NCBI GenBank assembly: GCA_049302185.1
Contig: JBAQLV010000010.1
Span: 1 to 64,000 of the forward strand
DNA from: UBA1546 sp049302185
GTDB lineage: Bacteria; Nitrospirota; Thermodesulfovibrionia; Thermodesulfovibrionales; UBA1546
DNA length: 64,000 bases
Direction of reading: 5' to 3'
Shown here: piece by piece, positions 51,994-60,605 of the stretch
Layout of the letters: each line of letters starts with the position of its first letter
Numbering within the stretch: position 1 is the stretch's first letter
Program-made: the position numbers and the translations under genes
The notes under the pieces: model-generated
The model's database searches: none
Told to the model about the DNA's origin: nothing
What the model saw: the letters and a program-made list of their open reading frames with translations, nothing else

Positions 51994-53625
51994 ATGGTTC
52001 GGGAGTTCAGGGATGCTGCTTCCTGCTGGAAAGAAATACTGTCAGATGTTTCAAAAAACAGAGAACTGCTTTCTGTTATAGAGAGGTTTGCGAGACAAAA
52101 TACCACACCGGCAAAAATAGTATTTGGCACTTCGGGATGGCGCGGTGAGATAGGAACTGACTTTACATTCAATAATCTGCGCATTGTGACTTCAGCAATT
52201 ATAGAAATGCTTAAAAGCAAAGATGAGTCAGTGATGCAGGCAATTGGCGTTTCAGGTTTTGAAAATGTAAAAACCCATGGAGTTATTGTTGGACATGACA
52301 ACAGATTCCTCGGCCCTGATTTTGCGATGGAAATCATCGGGCTTCTTCAAAAACAAGGCATAAGAACATGGTATGCAGGCGAAGCAGCCACGCCTGAGTT
52401 TTCAGCAGGGATAGAGATGTTGGGCGCAGCGTGTGCTGTTAACTTAACTCCTTCGCATAATCCTGCAAATTATGCCGGGCTCAAGTTTAATCCCTCGGAC
52501 GGAGGGCCTGCGGGAGCCGATATTACAGCAAAAATAGAAGAGATAGCAAACAGGATGATGAGAGAGAATGTAATTTTGGAACCGGTGAAACCTGAGAGCG
52601 TTGAAAAAATTGATATTGCAGTACTCTATATCAGATACATAAATGAGAGAAAGACGCTGGATATAGAAAAAATCAGGAGTTTTATAGACAACGAGGATTG
52701 TATTTTCTGCGTTGACAATGTTCACGGAGCGACAAGAGGACGCATACAGAAGATTCTCGGTGAAAGCACTAAGGTTAAATACCTAAGGACAGAAGACGAT
52801 TTTCTTTTCGGTGGCGTGGCTCCTGAGCCGTCAGAGAAAAACATGCAAGGGGTTGAAAGGGTTTTGCGTGAGAGCAATGCGAGGTTCAGAATGGGGGTTA
52901 TCATAGACCCTGACGGCGACCGCATAAGACACGCTGACGCAAATATGCAGATACCTATGAATTATTTCGGAGCAATGGCATTTCATTTTCTGAGCGTATA
53001 TAAAGGGATTAAGGGAGTAGGTGTGAAATCTGTCGGCACGAGCAATCTCGTTAATGCCATAGCAAAAAAACTTGGCACAGGCGTAAGAGAGACAAAAGTA
53101 GGGTTTAAAAATTTCAGACCGTATATGCTCCGGTCATCAAAAGAAAGGGCAGTGGTTGCTTTTGAAGAATCAGACGGTATGACAGGATATAATCATACGC
53201 TTGAAAAGGATGCGATCTTCGGGTTTCTTCTTGCAATAGAGATGATGGCAGTAACAGGCAGGAACCTGAGCGAATATCTGAAAGACATAATGAATGAATT
53301 CGGACATTACTATCCTGACCGCTCCGGCATTTCAGTTGACCGCTCTCTTGCCGGAGAGCCGTTGATTAAAAAACTTTCAGTTATCGGAGAGCATTACAAA
53401 GTTGGAGCCACGCTTGATATCGGCGAAAACAAAAGAACCGTCAGTGATGTTATTATAGGTGATGGAACAAAACTTGTTTTTGACGATGGTTCATGGCTGA
53501 TGATAAGGCCTTCAGGGACAGAGCCGAAGGTAAGGTTTTACATTGAGGCAAGAACAGAAGAAGAAAAGAAGGCAGTGTTTGAGGCAGCGGAAAAAATAAC
53601 GAAAGAGGCTATTGGGCTAATATGA
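51994..53625 (+). CDS. Phosphoglucomutase/phosphomannomutase family protein
   Basis: The 543-residue alpha-D-phosphohexomutase has FGTSGWRGEIG at the start, the phospho-Ser loop NLTPSHNPANYAGLKF, the metal loop DPDGDRIRHAD, the sugar-binding FEESDGMTGY and the phosphate-binding RPSGTEPKVRFYIEA at the end. It converts hexose 1- and 6-phosphates. The His in HNP and the overall pattern fit PGM-type members, but specificity for glucose, mannose or glucosamine is not decided. Its stop overlaps the next gene (ATGA). Confidence 0.9.
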   Translation: MVREFRDAASCWKEILSDVSKNRELLSVIERFARQNTTPAKIVFGTSGWRGEIGTDFTFNNLRIVTSAIIEMLKSKDESVMQAIGVSGFENVKTHGVIVGHDNRFLGPDFAMEIIGLLQKQGIRTWYAGEAATPEFSAGIEMLGAACAVNLTPSHNPANYAGLKFNPSDGGPAGADITAKIEEIANRMMRENVILEPVKPESVEKIDIAVLYIRYINERKTLDIEKIRSFIDNEDCIFCVDNVHGATRGRIQKILGESTKVKYLRTEDDFLFGGVAPEPSEKNMQGVERVLRESNARFRMGVIIDPDGDRIRHADANMQIPMNYFGAMAFHFLSVYKGIKGVGVKSVGTSNLVNAIAKKLGTGVRETKVGFKNFRPYMLRSSKERAVVAFEESDGMTGYNHTLEKDAIFGFLLAIEMMAVTGRNLSEYLKDIMNEFGHYYPDRSGISVDRSLAGEPLIKKLSVIGEHYKVGATLDIGENKRTVSDVIIGDGTKLVFDDGSWLMIRPSGTEPKVRFYIEARTEEEKKAVFEAAEKITKEAIGLI

Positions 53626-54392
53626 TACAAAACACCTTCAGCATATTAAATGGAATCGGTGTGAAACTTGAAAGAAGGCTTTGGGAAAACGGAATTCTCA
53701 CTTGGAAGGATTTCTTGAATACCCCGAAGATGAATTTTATAAGCTCTGACAAAAAAGCGATTTTCGACAACAGCCTTTGTTCCGCTTTGCAGGAGCTTAA
53801 AAATTCAAATGCGAGATATTTTGCCGGCACAGTAAAAAGGAGAGAACACTGGAGGCTGTTTGATACATTCAAAGGCGAGGCAGTATGCCTGGATATAGAG
53901 ACAAGCGGCCTGATGCCTGAAAAGGGCGGATATGTAACTGTTGTAGGCATGTATGACGGCTGTGATTACAGGTGCTTTGTCAGAGGCAACGGTCTTTCAC
54001 CGGAGAATCTTAATAAGGCACTTTCAGGATATAAATATCTTATAACGTTTTACGGCGCTGCATTTGACATACCTTTTCTTTTTCGTTCCATGCCCGGGCT
54101 GAGGTTTGACATCCCTCATTTTGATATATGTTTCGGTTCAAGAAAACTCGGATTTCAGGGCGGACTTAAAAAACTTGAAAACAGCATGGGAGTTGAAAGA
54201 GACGAGGCTGTCAAGGGTATGGACGGTTATGATGCCGTGAAATTATGGGGATCTGCGCAAAACGGAAGCGCTGAGGCTCTTGACCTGTTAAAGCTTTATA
54301 ACAGGGAGGATACCGTAAATTTATTCGGTATAGCTGAAGTTATTTATCAGCGATTAAGAGCGCAGACCGGCATAGAAGAGTATCTCCGGTAA
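53622..54392 (+). CDS. Ribonuclease H-like (YprB-type) exonuclease domain protein
   Basis: A short N-terminal helix-hairpin-helix-like part (LNGIGVKLERRLWENGILTWKDFL) leads into a DEDD-type domain: VCLDIETSGL (DxE), TFYGAAFDIPFL (second Asp), and LYNREDTVNL (fourth Asp with Y/R-E-D). This is PF13482 RNase_H_2, as in B. subtilis YprB. The catalytic residues appear complete, so nuclease activity is likely; the target is unknown. 256 residues. Coupled to the phosphohexomutase gene. Confidence 0.82.
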   Translation: MIQNTFSILNGIGVKLERRLWENGILTWKDFLNTPKMNFISSDKKAIFDNSLCSALQELKNSNARYFAGTVKRREHWRLFDTFKGEAVCLDIETSGLMPEKGGYVTVVGMYDGCDYRCFVRGNGLSPENLNKALSGYKYLITFYGAAFDIPFLFRSMPGLRFDIPHFDICFGSRKLGFQGGLKKLENSMGVERDEAVKGMDGYDAVKLWGSAQNGSAEALDLLKLYNREDTVNLFGIAEVIYQRLRAQTGIEEYLR

Positions 54393-54504
54393 AATCTCTG
54401 TGGTGCAGAGAGTTTTATCCTTACATTTTCTGATAACCCCTTGACTTTAACTACATGCTTCTTTTATCTTGTTTAAGCAAATTCATATTTATTAAGGAGT
54501 GATA

Positions 54505-55278
54505 ATGGGGAAGATAAAAGTCGGCATAATCGGCGGCTCGGGGATGGATGACCCGCGCCTTATGAAGAATAAGAAAGAAAAAAAGGTAAAGACGCCTTAC
54601 GGGAATCCTTCATCTCCTCTTACCATAGGTAAGATAGAAGGTGTCGATACGGTTATCCTTGCGCGGCATGGCAAAGACCATTCCATTTACCCGACAGGCG
54701 TTAATTTCAGGGCAAATATCTACGCGCTTAAAAAAGAAGGATGCACGCATATCCTTGCCACCACTGCGGTGGGCTCCCTCAGAGAGAAAATAAAGCCCGG
54801 CGACCTCGTATTTACGGACCAGTTCATAGACCATACAAAACACAGAGCCCTTACATTCCATGATGAAAAGGTTATTCACACTCCAATGGCTGAACCTTTC
54901 TGCAAAGACCTCCGCTCCCTGCTGATAAGCTCTGCAAAAGGACTTAGGATGAGGCATCATGCTAAAGGCACTGTAATCACAATTGAAGGCCCGAGGTTTT
55001 CCACAAAGGCAGAGTCTCACATGTTCAGGAGCTTTGGCGCTGATGTGATTAATATGTCAACTGTGCCTGAGGTTATACTTGCAAGGGAACTCGGCATCTG
55101 CTATCAGACTATTGCAATGTCAACAGATTATGACTGCTGGAAAGAGGGCGAAGAGCCTGTAACATGGGAAATGATACTGTCTATAATGAACAAGAACTCA
55201 GAGAATGTTAAGAAGCTTCTTCTTAAGACAATAGGGAAGATAAAATACGAACACTGCGAAACGTGCAAATCCCGTTAG
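54505..55278 (+). CDS. mtnP: S-methyl-5'-thioadenosine phosphorylase (or 5'-methylthioinosine phosphorylase)
   Basis: The 257-residue phosphorylase has GIIGGSGMDD, LARHGKDHSIYPTGVNFRANIYALK, TTAVGSLREKIKPGDLVFTDQFIDHT, TIEGPRFSTKAES, INMSTVPEVILARELG and ATDYDCW-like (STDYDCW). It splits MTA into adenine and methylthioribose phosphate. The ATG at 54505 follows AAGGAGTGATA. Next to apt, which would recycle the adenine; MTA and MTI cannot be separated by eye. A broken mtaD lies at 12.7 kb. Confidence 0.9.
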   Translation: MGKIKVGIIGGSGMDDPRLMKNKKEKKVKTPYGNPSSPLTIGKIEGVDTVILARHGKDHSIYPTGVNFRANIYALKKEGCTHILATTAVGSLREKIKPGDLVFTDQFIDHTKHRALTFHDEKVIHTPMAEPFCKDLRSLLISSAKGLRMRHHAKGTVITIEGPRFSTKAESHMFRSFGADVINMSTVPEVILARELGICYQTIAMSTDYDCWKEGEEPVTWEMILSIMNKNSENVKKLLLKTIGKIKYEHCETCKSR

Positions 55279-55321
55279 AAATACAGGATTAATTTCTAAC
55301 GGGACAAATCATAGGAGGAAG

Positions 55322-55858
55322 ATGATGCCGATAAAATCAAAGATAAGAACAGTTCCTGATTATCCGAAGAAGGGCATAATGTTCAGGGATATAACTACTC
55401 TCATTAAAGACCCAGTCGGATTCAGGCTTGTAATTGACAGTCTGACACAGAGATACATCACGGGAGATATAAAGTTTGATGTTATAGTCGGGATAGAATC
55501 AAGGGGATTTATAATAGGCGGAGCGCTTTCTTATACCCTTGGCAGGGGATTTGTTCCGATAAGGAAAAAGGGAAAACTTCCTGCTGAGACAATAAAACAC
55601 GAATACGAACTTGAATACGGCACCGATATTATAGAGATTCACAAGGATGCGATAGGGAAGGGTGATAAGGTGTTGCTTATTGATGACCTGCTTGCGACAG
55701 GAGGCACAGCGCTCGCTGCCGCTGCACTGATAGAAAAACTCGGAGGCACGGTCTCTGAGATGTGCTTTATCGTTGACCTTCCCGATGTGGGCGGCAGAAA
55801 AAAAGTTGAGGCAAAGGGATACAAGGTCTTTGCGCTTACGGAGTTTGAGGGGGATTAA
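55322..55858 (+). CDS. apt: Adenine phosphoribosyltransferase
   Basis: Converts adenine and PRPP to AMP. The 178-residue protein has TVPDYPKKGIMFRDITTLI, GIESRGFIIGGALSY, PIRKKGKLPAETIKHEYELEYG and the PRPP loop VLLIDDLLATGGTALAA. GGAGGAAG precedes the double ATG. Follows mtnP and converges with a TIM-barrel gene (4-base overlap of stops). Confidence 0.95.
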   Translation: MMPIKSKIRTVPDYPKKGIMFRDITTLIKDPVGFRLVIDSLTQRYITGDIKFDVIVGIESRGFIIGGALSYTLGRGFVPIRKKGKLPAETIKHEYELEYGTDIIEIHKDAIGKGDKVLLIDDLLATGGTALAAAALIEKLGGTVSEMCFIVDLPDVGGRKKVEAKGYKVFALTEFEGD

Positions 55859-56616
55859 ACACCAAGGAACTTATTTAATTGCCCCATGCTTTTTTTTGCA
55901 TTCTCAGGATTGTGGGCTTCAAGGGTATAAATAAGGTCTTTGCCTTTCATGGCTGAGAACAATTTACCAAAATCAAATGTTCCTTCGCCAATCGGGAGAT
56001 GCTGGTCAGAGGTTTTGTTGTTGTCATGCAGGTGAAGCTCAATAATATAGGGCTTCAGATGCCACAGCCAATCTTCAAGTGATACTTTAGAAAAAAGGTT
56101 AAAGTGCCCAGAATCAAAGCAAATTCCAAAGCTGTTATTCTCCATTTTTTTCATCAACATTTTCAGATTTGTCGGCTCATCCTCAAAGATATTTTCAATA
56201 GCAATTTTGGCGCCGATATCCTCCGCTTTTTTCATCAAAGGTTTCCATGTCAGGAGGCTTTGCTCAAGCCAGAGGTCTATGTTTAAGGCATATTTCCATT
56301 TTTCATATCCGGAATGGAATACGACACATTTCACTTTTAATTCTTTTGCAATGTCCAAAACATGATGGAACCTTTCCATTGTTACAGCCCTGACCTTTGA
56401 ATCAACTGCGCCCGGCGATAAATCCATAAACGGAGCATGGATTGTCAGGGAAGGGTTGTAATCAAACTGATTTTTAAGCTGTGATATATTTTCTCTGCTT
56501 ATTGAGTCAAGGGTTTTTGATTCAAGATAGAGTTCAAGGTTGAGTTTTTCCTGCCTGATGAACGAAAGGTGTTCTGCTATTTTGTGATAGGGGATATGGA
56601 CATGAAAGTCTGTCAC
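55855..56616 (-). CDS. TIM-barrel sugar phosphate isomerase/epimerase-like (xylose isomerase/AP endonuclease 2 family)
   Basis: The 253-residue protein shows family metal-ligand patterns: VVFHSGY, AIENIFEDEP (Glu), FGICFDSGHFN (Asp/His), IIELHLHDNNKTSDQHLPIGEGTFDF (His-x-His, and the typical xxxPIGxGxxDF end) and TLEAH near the end. The fold handles sugar epimerisation or DNA repair; substrate unknown. It overlaps fmdB by one base and is likely co-transcribed with it. Confidence 0.8.
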   Translation of the reverse strand: MTDFHVHIPYHKIAEHLSFIRQEKLNLELYLESKTLDSISRENISQLKNQFDYNPSLTIHAPFMDLSPGAVDSKVRAVTMERFHHVLDIAKELKVKCVVFHSGYEKWKYALNIDLWLEQSLLTWKPLMKKAEDIGAKIAIENIFEDEPTNLKMLMKKMENNSFGICFDSGHFNLFSKVSLEDWLWHLKPYIIELHLHDNNKTSDQHLPIGEGTFDFGKLFSAMKGKDLIYTLEAHNPENAKKSMGQLNKFLGV

Positions 56617-56918
56617 TATGCCTTTGCCGCTGACTCAGTTTTTGTATCTGCTTTGGTTTGTGCATCTGTCTTGGGTTCTGTTTTCGGCTCAGTCCCTGCG
56701 TTTTTCTTTGCTTCAGACTTTTTTCCAGATTCGGCGGGCTTTGATGCATAATCTGTTTTATACCAGCCTGTGCCTTTCAGGATGAATGATGTATTTGAGA
56801 TAAGCTTTTTCAATGTTCCGCTGCATTTTGGGCATTTACTCAGCGGCTTATCGCTGAATTTCTGGCGCGCCTCATGCACCTCAGCGCAGTTCAGGCACTC
56901 ATATTCGTATATCGGCAT
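56616..56918 (-). CDS. FmdB family zinc-ribbon protein
   Basis: The 100-residue protein begins PIYEYECLNCAEVHEARQKFSDKPLSKCPKC (two CxxC pairs of a zinc ribbon), followed by SFILKGTGWYKTDY, the conserved FmdB segment. It ends in a low-complexity Lys/Thr/Ala tail with TEPKTEPKTD repeats. A regulator of a formamidase gene gave the family its name; the function in most bacteria is unknown. Confidence 0.88.
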   Translation of the reverse strand: MPIYEYECLNCAEVHEARQKFSDKPLSKCPKCSGTLKKLISNTSFILKGTGWYKTDYASKPAESGKKSEAKKNAGTEPKTEPKTDAQTKADTKTESAAKA

Positions 56919-57024
56919 TTTGCAAACCTCCGGGCAAAAAACTTAACTCGTTATTATAACTTAATAATGAGTTTGCGGTCAATCACGCTTGACTTTATGA
57001 GAAAAGGTTTTTATTATTCTCTAT

Positions 57025-57101
57025 CGGGGCGTAGCGCAGTCTGGTAGCGCACACGGTTCGGGACCGTGGGGCCGAAGGTTCAAATCCTTTCGCCCCGACC
57101 A
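57025..57101 (+). tRNA. tRNA-Pro (CGG)
   Basis: 77 bases with encoded CCA. Acceptor CGGGGCG/CGCCCCG, D arm TAGCGCAGTCTGGTAGCGC, anticodon stem CACGG/CCGTG with loop TTCGGGA (anticodon CGG), T arm AAGGTTCAAATCCTT. Confidence 0.95.
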
Positions 57102-57270
57102 AGAATAATCAATCTTTTCTGTTGACTCTCAAAGGGCATTTAACAAAATGTCTGGCAGGCATATGCGCCTCAAAACCTTTACGACGCAGCGGGATTTTAT
57201 TAGTTGTGTTATCTAAAATGTTTGGGATTCAAATATGAATACTTTATTATTATCACAAATGTCTTACAAA

Positions 57271-57340
57271 GGTGCTGCCGTAAAGCTTTTTCAGCACACA
57301 CGCCTGCCATAAAGAAGATTGAAGTACATTTTTCTGGTTT
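57271..57340. repeat. Dispersed repeat, copy 2 (AAAGCTTTTTCAG...GCCTGCCATAAA)
   Basis: Matches 28840-28906. It lies directly before the 3' end of the patatin gene. The remaining part of the gap from tRNA-Pro (57102-57270) shows nothing recognisable. Confidence 0.6.
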
Positions 57341-57343
57341 CAG

Positions 57344-58237
57344 TTAATTCAGCCTGCCTTCTTGTTTCAGCTTATTCACTATTCCCTGTATCTTCGGCAA
57401 AGCCTCAATCGCTGCTTTTTCTCCTTCAAGGACAGCCTCATGCCTCTTTGAAAAATCAGCGTTGCCTATGTAACCGACCTTTGGCTTTATCACAACATCC
57501 GCTTTTGAAAGCTGTATGGCCGCAAGTTTGGAGTACATTATGTTTATTGACTGTAAGATGGTCTCGATTGTCCCCTCTGGCTGGGATGAGTCAATATCGC
57601 CTGCTATATCCACTGCAATTACTATGTCAGCGCCGAGCCTCTTTGCTGCGTCAACCGCAACAGGACTGACAACGCCGCCGTCAACATACAGCTTCCCTAA
57701 AATATTTACGGGCCTGAATATGCCGGGTATTGAACAGCTTGCCCTTACAGCGGTGCCTGTATTGCCTGACCCAAAAACAACTTCTTTTCCGCTTTGAATA
57801 TCAGTTGCAACAGCATAGAATGGAATTTTAAGCTTTTCCAGCGGTGTGTTTTTTAGTATGCGGTTTATGTACGCCTCAAGTTTTTCCCCCTTTATGAAAC
57901 CATTGTCTGGGATTGTCAGGTCAGCGACATCGCCTTTTTCTATGGAGAATGAGAGTTTCTGGAGTTCAAATGCATTATATCCATAGGCATAAAGCGAACC
58001 TACAAAACTTCCCGCGCTTGTGCCGATTATCATGTGTACGGGTATCTTGTTTGATTCAAGCACCTTAAGAACTCCGATATGCGCAAATCCCTTTGATGCT
58101 CCTGCGCCGAGGACAACCGCAATCTTTACGGGAGGCAGAGGAGGTTTAACTTCTTCTTTTGGAGCGCATGAAAATATAAAAATGACAAGAAAAAAGCAGG
58201 TTAAAAATCTTGATGCATTAATCATAATAGAACTCAT
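57344..58237 (-). CDS. Patatin-like phospholipase lipoprotein
   Basis: The 297-residue protein has a lipoprotein signal (FLVIFIFSCAPKEE, lipobox SC at about 24) and a patatin domain: GAGASKGFAHIGVL (oxyanion hole), GTSAGSFVGSLYAYG (nucleophile Ser), KIPFYAVATDIQSG and VDGGVVSPVAVDAAKRLGADIVIAVD (catalytic Asp in DGG). Catalytic dyad complete. RssA-like in arrangement. It should act at the inner face of the outer membrane or the outer face of the inner membrane. Two or three possible start codons near 58237. Confidence 0.88.
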   Translation of the reverse strand: MSSIMINASRFLTCFFLVIFIFSCAPKEEVKPPLPPVKIAVVLGAGASKGFAHIGVLKVLESNKIPVHMIIGTSAGSFVGSLYAYGYNAFELQKLSFSIEKGDVADLTIPDNGFIKGEKLEAYINRILKNTPLEKLKIPFYAVATDIQSGKEVVFGSGNTGTAVRASCSIPGIFRPVNILGKLYVDGGVVSPVAVDAAKRLGADIVIAVDIAGDIDSSQPEGTIETILQSINIMYSKLAAIQLSKADVVIKPKVGYIGNADFSKRHEAVLEGEKAAIEALPKIQGIVNKLKQEGRLN

Positions 58238-58250
58238 TTAATTTAGAATC

Positions 58251-58382
58251 GCAGACAGGACATAGTATTTGAGCGGTTTTTTTTGACGATATTCCATAGG
58301 AAGATTTATATAATGAGGCAAAAACCTCGGAGCCCCGATATTATCGGGGCGAGAATGAGCGAAGATGCTATGTCCTGCCTGC
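58251..58382. mobile_element. MITE-like element with imperfect 15-base terminal inverted repeats
   Basis: GCAGACAGGACATAG (58251-58265) and CTATGTCCTGCCTGC (58368-58382) are inverted repeats with one mismatch. A perfect internal palindrome CCCCGATATTATCGGGG lies at 58333-58349. About 132 bases without a gene, between patatin and hypE. No target duplication was clearly seen. It could instead be a long structured terminator. Confidence 0.45.
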
Positions 58383-58388
58383 CTCATC

Positions 58389-59387
58389 TCAGCATATCCT
58401 TGGAAGCTGTTCGCCTGAAAGCATATCTATAATGCGTGTTCCGCCGATTCTTGTTTTCAGCAAGACTTTACCTTCGGGCGATTCAGAGACTTCGCCGATA
58501 ATATTAGCGTCTTTTCCCAAAGGGTTTTTCCTCAGTATCGCAAGCAGGCTTTCAGCTGCATCTTTCCTGACAACAGCTATTAAAATACCTTCATTTGCAA
58601 TGTAAAGAGGGTCAATACCTAAAAGTTCAGATGCGCCTCTCACTCCGTCCGGAACAGGGATTGACGCTTCTCGTATAGAAAAGCATAGGCCTGATTCCAG
58701 AGCCATTTCCTTGAGTGTCGTAGCCAGTCCTCCTCTTGTAGGGTCTCTCATTGCGTGCACGCCGCCGTATCCGATAATCTCCTCCACCATCTGATTCAGC
58801 GGCGCTGTGTCGCTCAGGACAGGAGGATTGAAGCTCAGCCCGTTTCTTTCAGCCATGACAGCAACTCCGTGGTTGCCGATTGTTCCGCTCACGATGATTT
58901 TATCCCCTGATTTTATATTTGCGAGTGAGATATTTACTCCGTCGTCAAGGATTCCGATGCCGGATGTATTTATGAATATTCCGTCTCCCTTTCCCCTATT
59001 GACAACCTTTGTGTCTCCTGTAATAATCTTTACCCCTGATCTTTTAGCGGCGTCTGCCATTGACGCGAGAATCTTTTTCAGGTCATTCATTAAAAATCCC
59101 TCTTCAAGTATTAATCCTGCGCTCATGCAAAGAGGTTTTGCGCCGACCATTGAGAGGTCATTCACCGTACCGTAAACCGCAAGTTCTCCGATATTTCCTC
59201 CCGGGAAAAAGATAGGCGAGACAACATATGAGTCAGTTGTAAAGGCAAGCCTAATAGGTGAATGGGACAAATCAACAATCGCAGAGTCTCCGAGGCTTTT
59301 CATCTCAAATTCAGGGACAAAATACTCCCTTATCAGCTTATGCATTGCAGTCCCGCCGCTTCCGTGCGCAAGAAGGATTTTATCCAC
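58389..59387 (-). CDS. hypE: Hydrogenase expression/formation protein HypE
   Basis: Dehydrates the carbamoyl group on its C-terminal Cys to the cyanide ligand of the [NiFe] centre. The PurM-like protein of 332 residues has ILLAHGSGGTAMHKLI, AVYGTVNDLSMVGAKP, GDTKVV, DPTRGGLATTLKE and ends in the required PRIC. A GTG at 59387 with GGGAGG before it fits the family start (VDKILLAHGSGG); an upstream TTG is possible. Last gene of the hyp operon. Confidence 0.95.
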   Translation of the reverse strand: MDKILLAHGSGGTAMHKLIREYFVPEFEMKSLGDSAIVDLSHSPIRLAFTTDSYVVSPIFFPGGNIGELAVYGTVNDLSMVGAKPLCMSAGLILEEGFLMNDLKKILASMADAAKRSGVKIITGDTKVVNRGKGDGIFINTSGIGILDDGVNISLANIKSGDKIIVSGTIGNHGVAVMAERNGLSFNPPVLSDTAPLNQMVEEIIGYGGVHAMRDPTRGGLATTLKEMALESGLCFSIREASIPVPDGVRGASELLGIDPLYIANEGILIAVVRKDAAESLLAILRKNPLGKDANIIGEVSESPEGKVLLKTRIGGTRIIDMLSGEQLPRIC

Positions 59388-59429
59388 TGAATCCTCCCAC
59401 AAAATCTAAAGTCAGCAGGATTGGCTTGA

Positions 59430-59515
59430 GCGGCATCAGTCCGCCTGAGGCGGATTCGGTAATCCCGAATGTCTTCGGGATCGAAAAATATCGTAGCAAG
59501 CGAAAGGCAGTCCTG
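59430..59515. repeat. Palindromic repeats between hypD and hypE
   Basis: TCCGCCTGAGGCGGA (59442-59456) and ATCCCGAATGTCTTCGGGAT (about 59461-59481). The 135-base spacer holds no hypC or other gene. Confidence 0.55.
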
Positions 59516-59522
59516 CTTACTA

Positions 59523-60593
59523 TCATTTATGACCTCCGTATTTGTAATATGCGGCGCAGCTTCCTTCTGTGCTTACCATGCACGCTCCGACAGGGTTTTC
59601 AGGTGTGCATACGCCTGCAAAGAGCGGGCATTCATCAGGTGTTTTTATACCTTTAAGTATCTCTCCGCAGGAGCATCCCTTCGGTTCCTGAGGGCCTGAG
59701 ATAAATAAGGTTTCAATCTTAATCACTGAGTTTATGTCTCTGTGTTTGTATTTTTCTCTCAGTTTAAGCCCGCTCAATGGTATGGTCCCTATCCCTCTCC
59801 AGTATGCATCGCACGGTTCAAAATATTCGTTTATGAGAGCAACTGCCTTAGGATTTCCTTCTTCCCTTACAACTTTTTTATATTGTATTTCAACCTCTGC
59901 TCTGTTGGATAGAATCTGTTCAAGGAGCATGTTTATCCCCTGAAGTATGTCTCCTGCTTCGAACCCTGTTATCACTGACGGCTTATGATATTTGTCGGTT
60001 ATAAACTTGTATGGCTTGCTGCCTATAATTGTGCTGACATGCCCGGGAAGTATAAAGCCGTCAATTTTTACTTCGCCTGAACCCAGCAATGCGTCCAGAG
60101 CAGGGGGAACAAGTTTGTGAACAGAATATATGTAGAAGTTGCTTATTCCTCTTTTCTCCGCCTCAAACAGCGTGGCAGCTACAGAGGGAGATGTTGTCTC
60201 AAAACCTGTTGCAAAAAATACAATCTTTTTGTCTTTATTTTCTGATGCAATCTTAAGCGCATCTATCGGAGAATATAGAACTCTTATGTCAGCGCCCTCT
60301 GCCTTAGTTTCAGAGAGATTTTTCTTGATGCCGGGCACGCGCATCATGTCGCCGAAAGTCGTGAATATAACATTTTCTTTTCTTGAGATTTCCATTGCCT
60401 TCTCAATATCCTCAACTGCGGTGACGCACACCGGACACCCGGGACCGCTTATAAGGCTTAACCCATCAGGCAGCAGTTCCCTGATGCCCTGCCTGAATAT
60501 AGCAACGGTATGGGTGCCGCAGACTTCCATCAGCCTTACCTGCTTTCCGATTTGCTTTGTAAGATTTTTTAATGCTTCAACTGACAAGCTCAA
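59523..60593 (-). CDS. hypD: Hydrogenase expression/formation protein HypD
   Basis: The scaffold on which Fe(CN)2CO is put together with HypC. The 356-residue protein has LMEVCGTHTVAIFRQGI, ISGPGCPVCVT, TTFGDMMRVPG, ATGFETTSP and FILPGHVSTIIG. C-terminal Cys for the [4Fe-4S] cluster lie in CSCGEILKG..CPLFAGVCTPENPVGACMVSTEGSCAAYY. It starts 12 bases after hypF. Confidence 0.95.
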   Translation of the reverse strand: MSLSVEALKNLTKQIGKQVRLMEVCGTHTVAIFRQGIRELLPDGLSLISGPGCPVCVTAVEDIEKAMEISRKENVIFTTFGDMMRVPGIKKNLSETKAEGADIRVLYSPIDALKIASENKDKKIVFFATGFETTSPSVAATLFEAEKRGISNFYIYSVHKLVPPALDALLGSGEVKIDGFILPGHVSTIIGSKPYKFITDKYHKPSVITGFEAGDILQGINMLLEQILSNRAEVEIQYKKVVREEGNPKAVALINEYFEPCDAYWRGIGTIPLSGLKLREKYKHRDINSVIKIETLFISGPQEPKGCSCGEILKGIKTPDECPLFAGVCTPENPVGACMVSTEGSCAAYYKYGGHK

Positions 60594-60605
60594 TGATAAC
60601 TCCTT

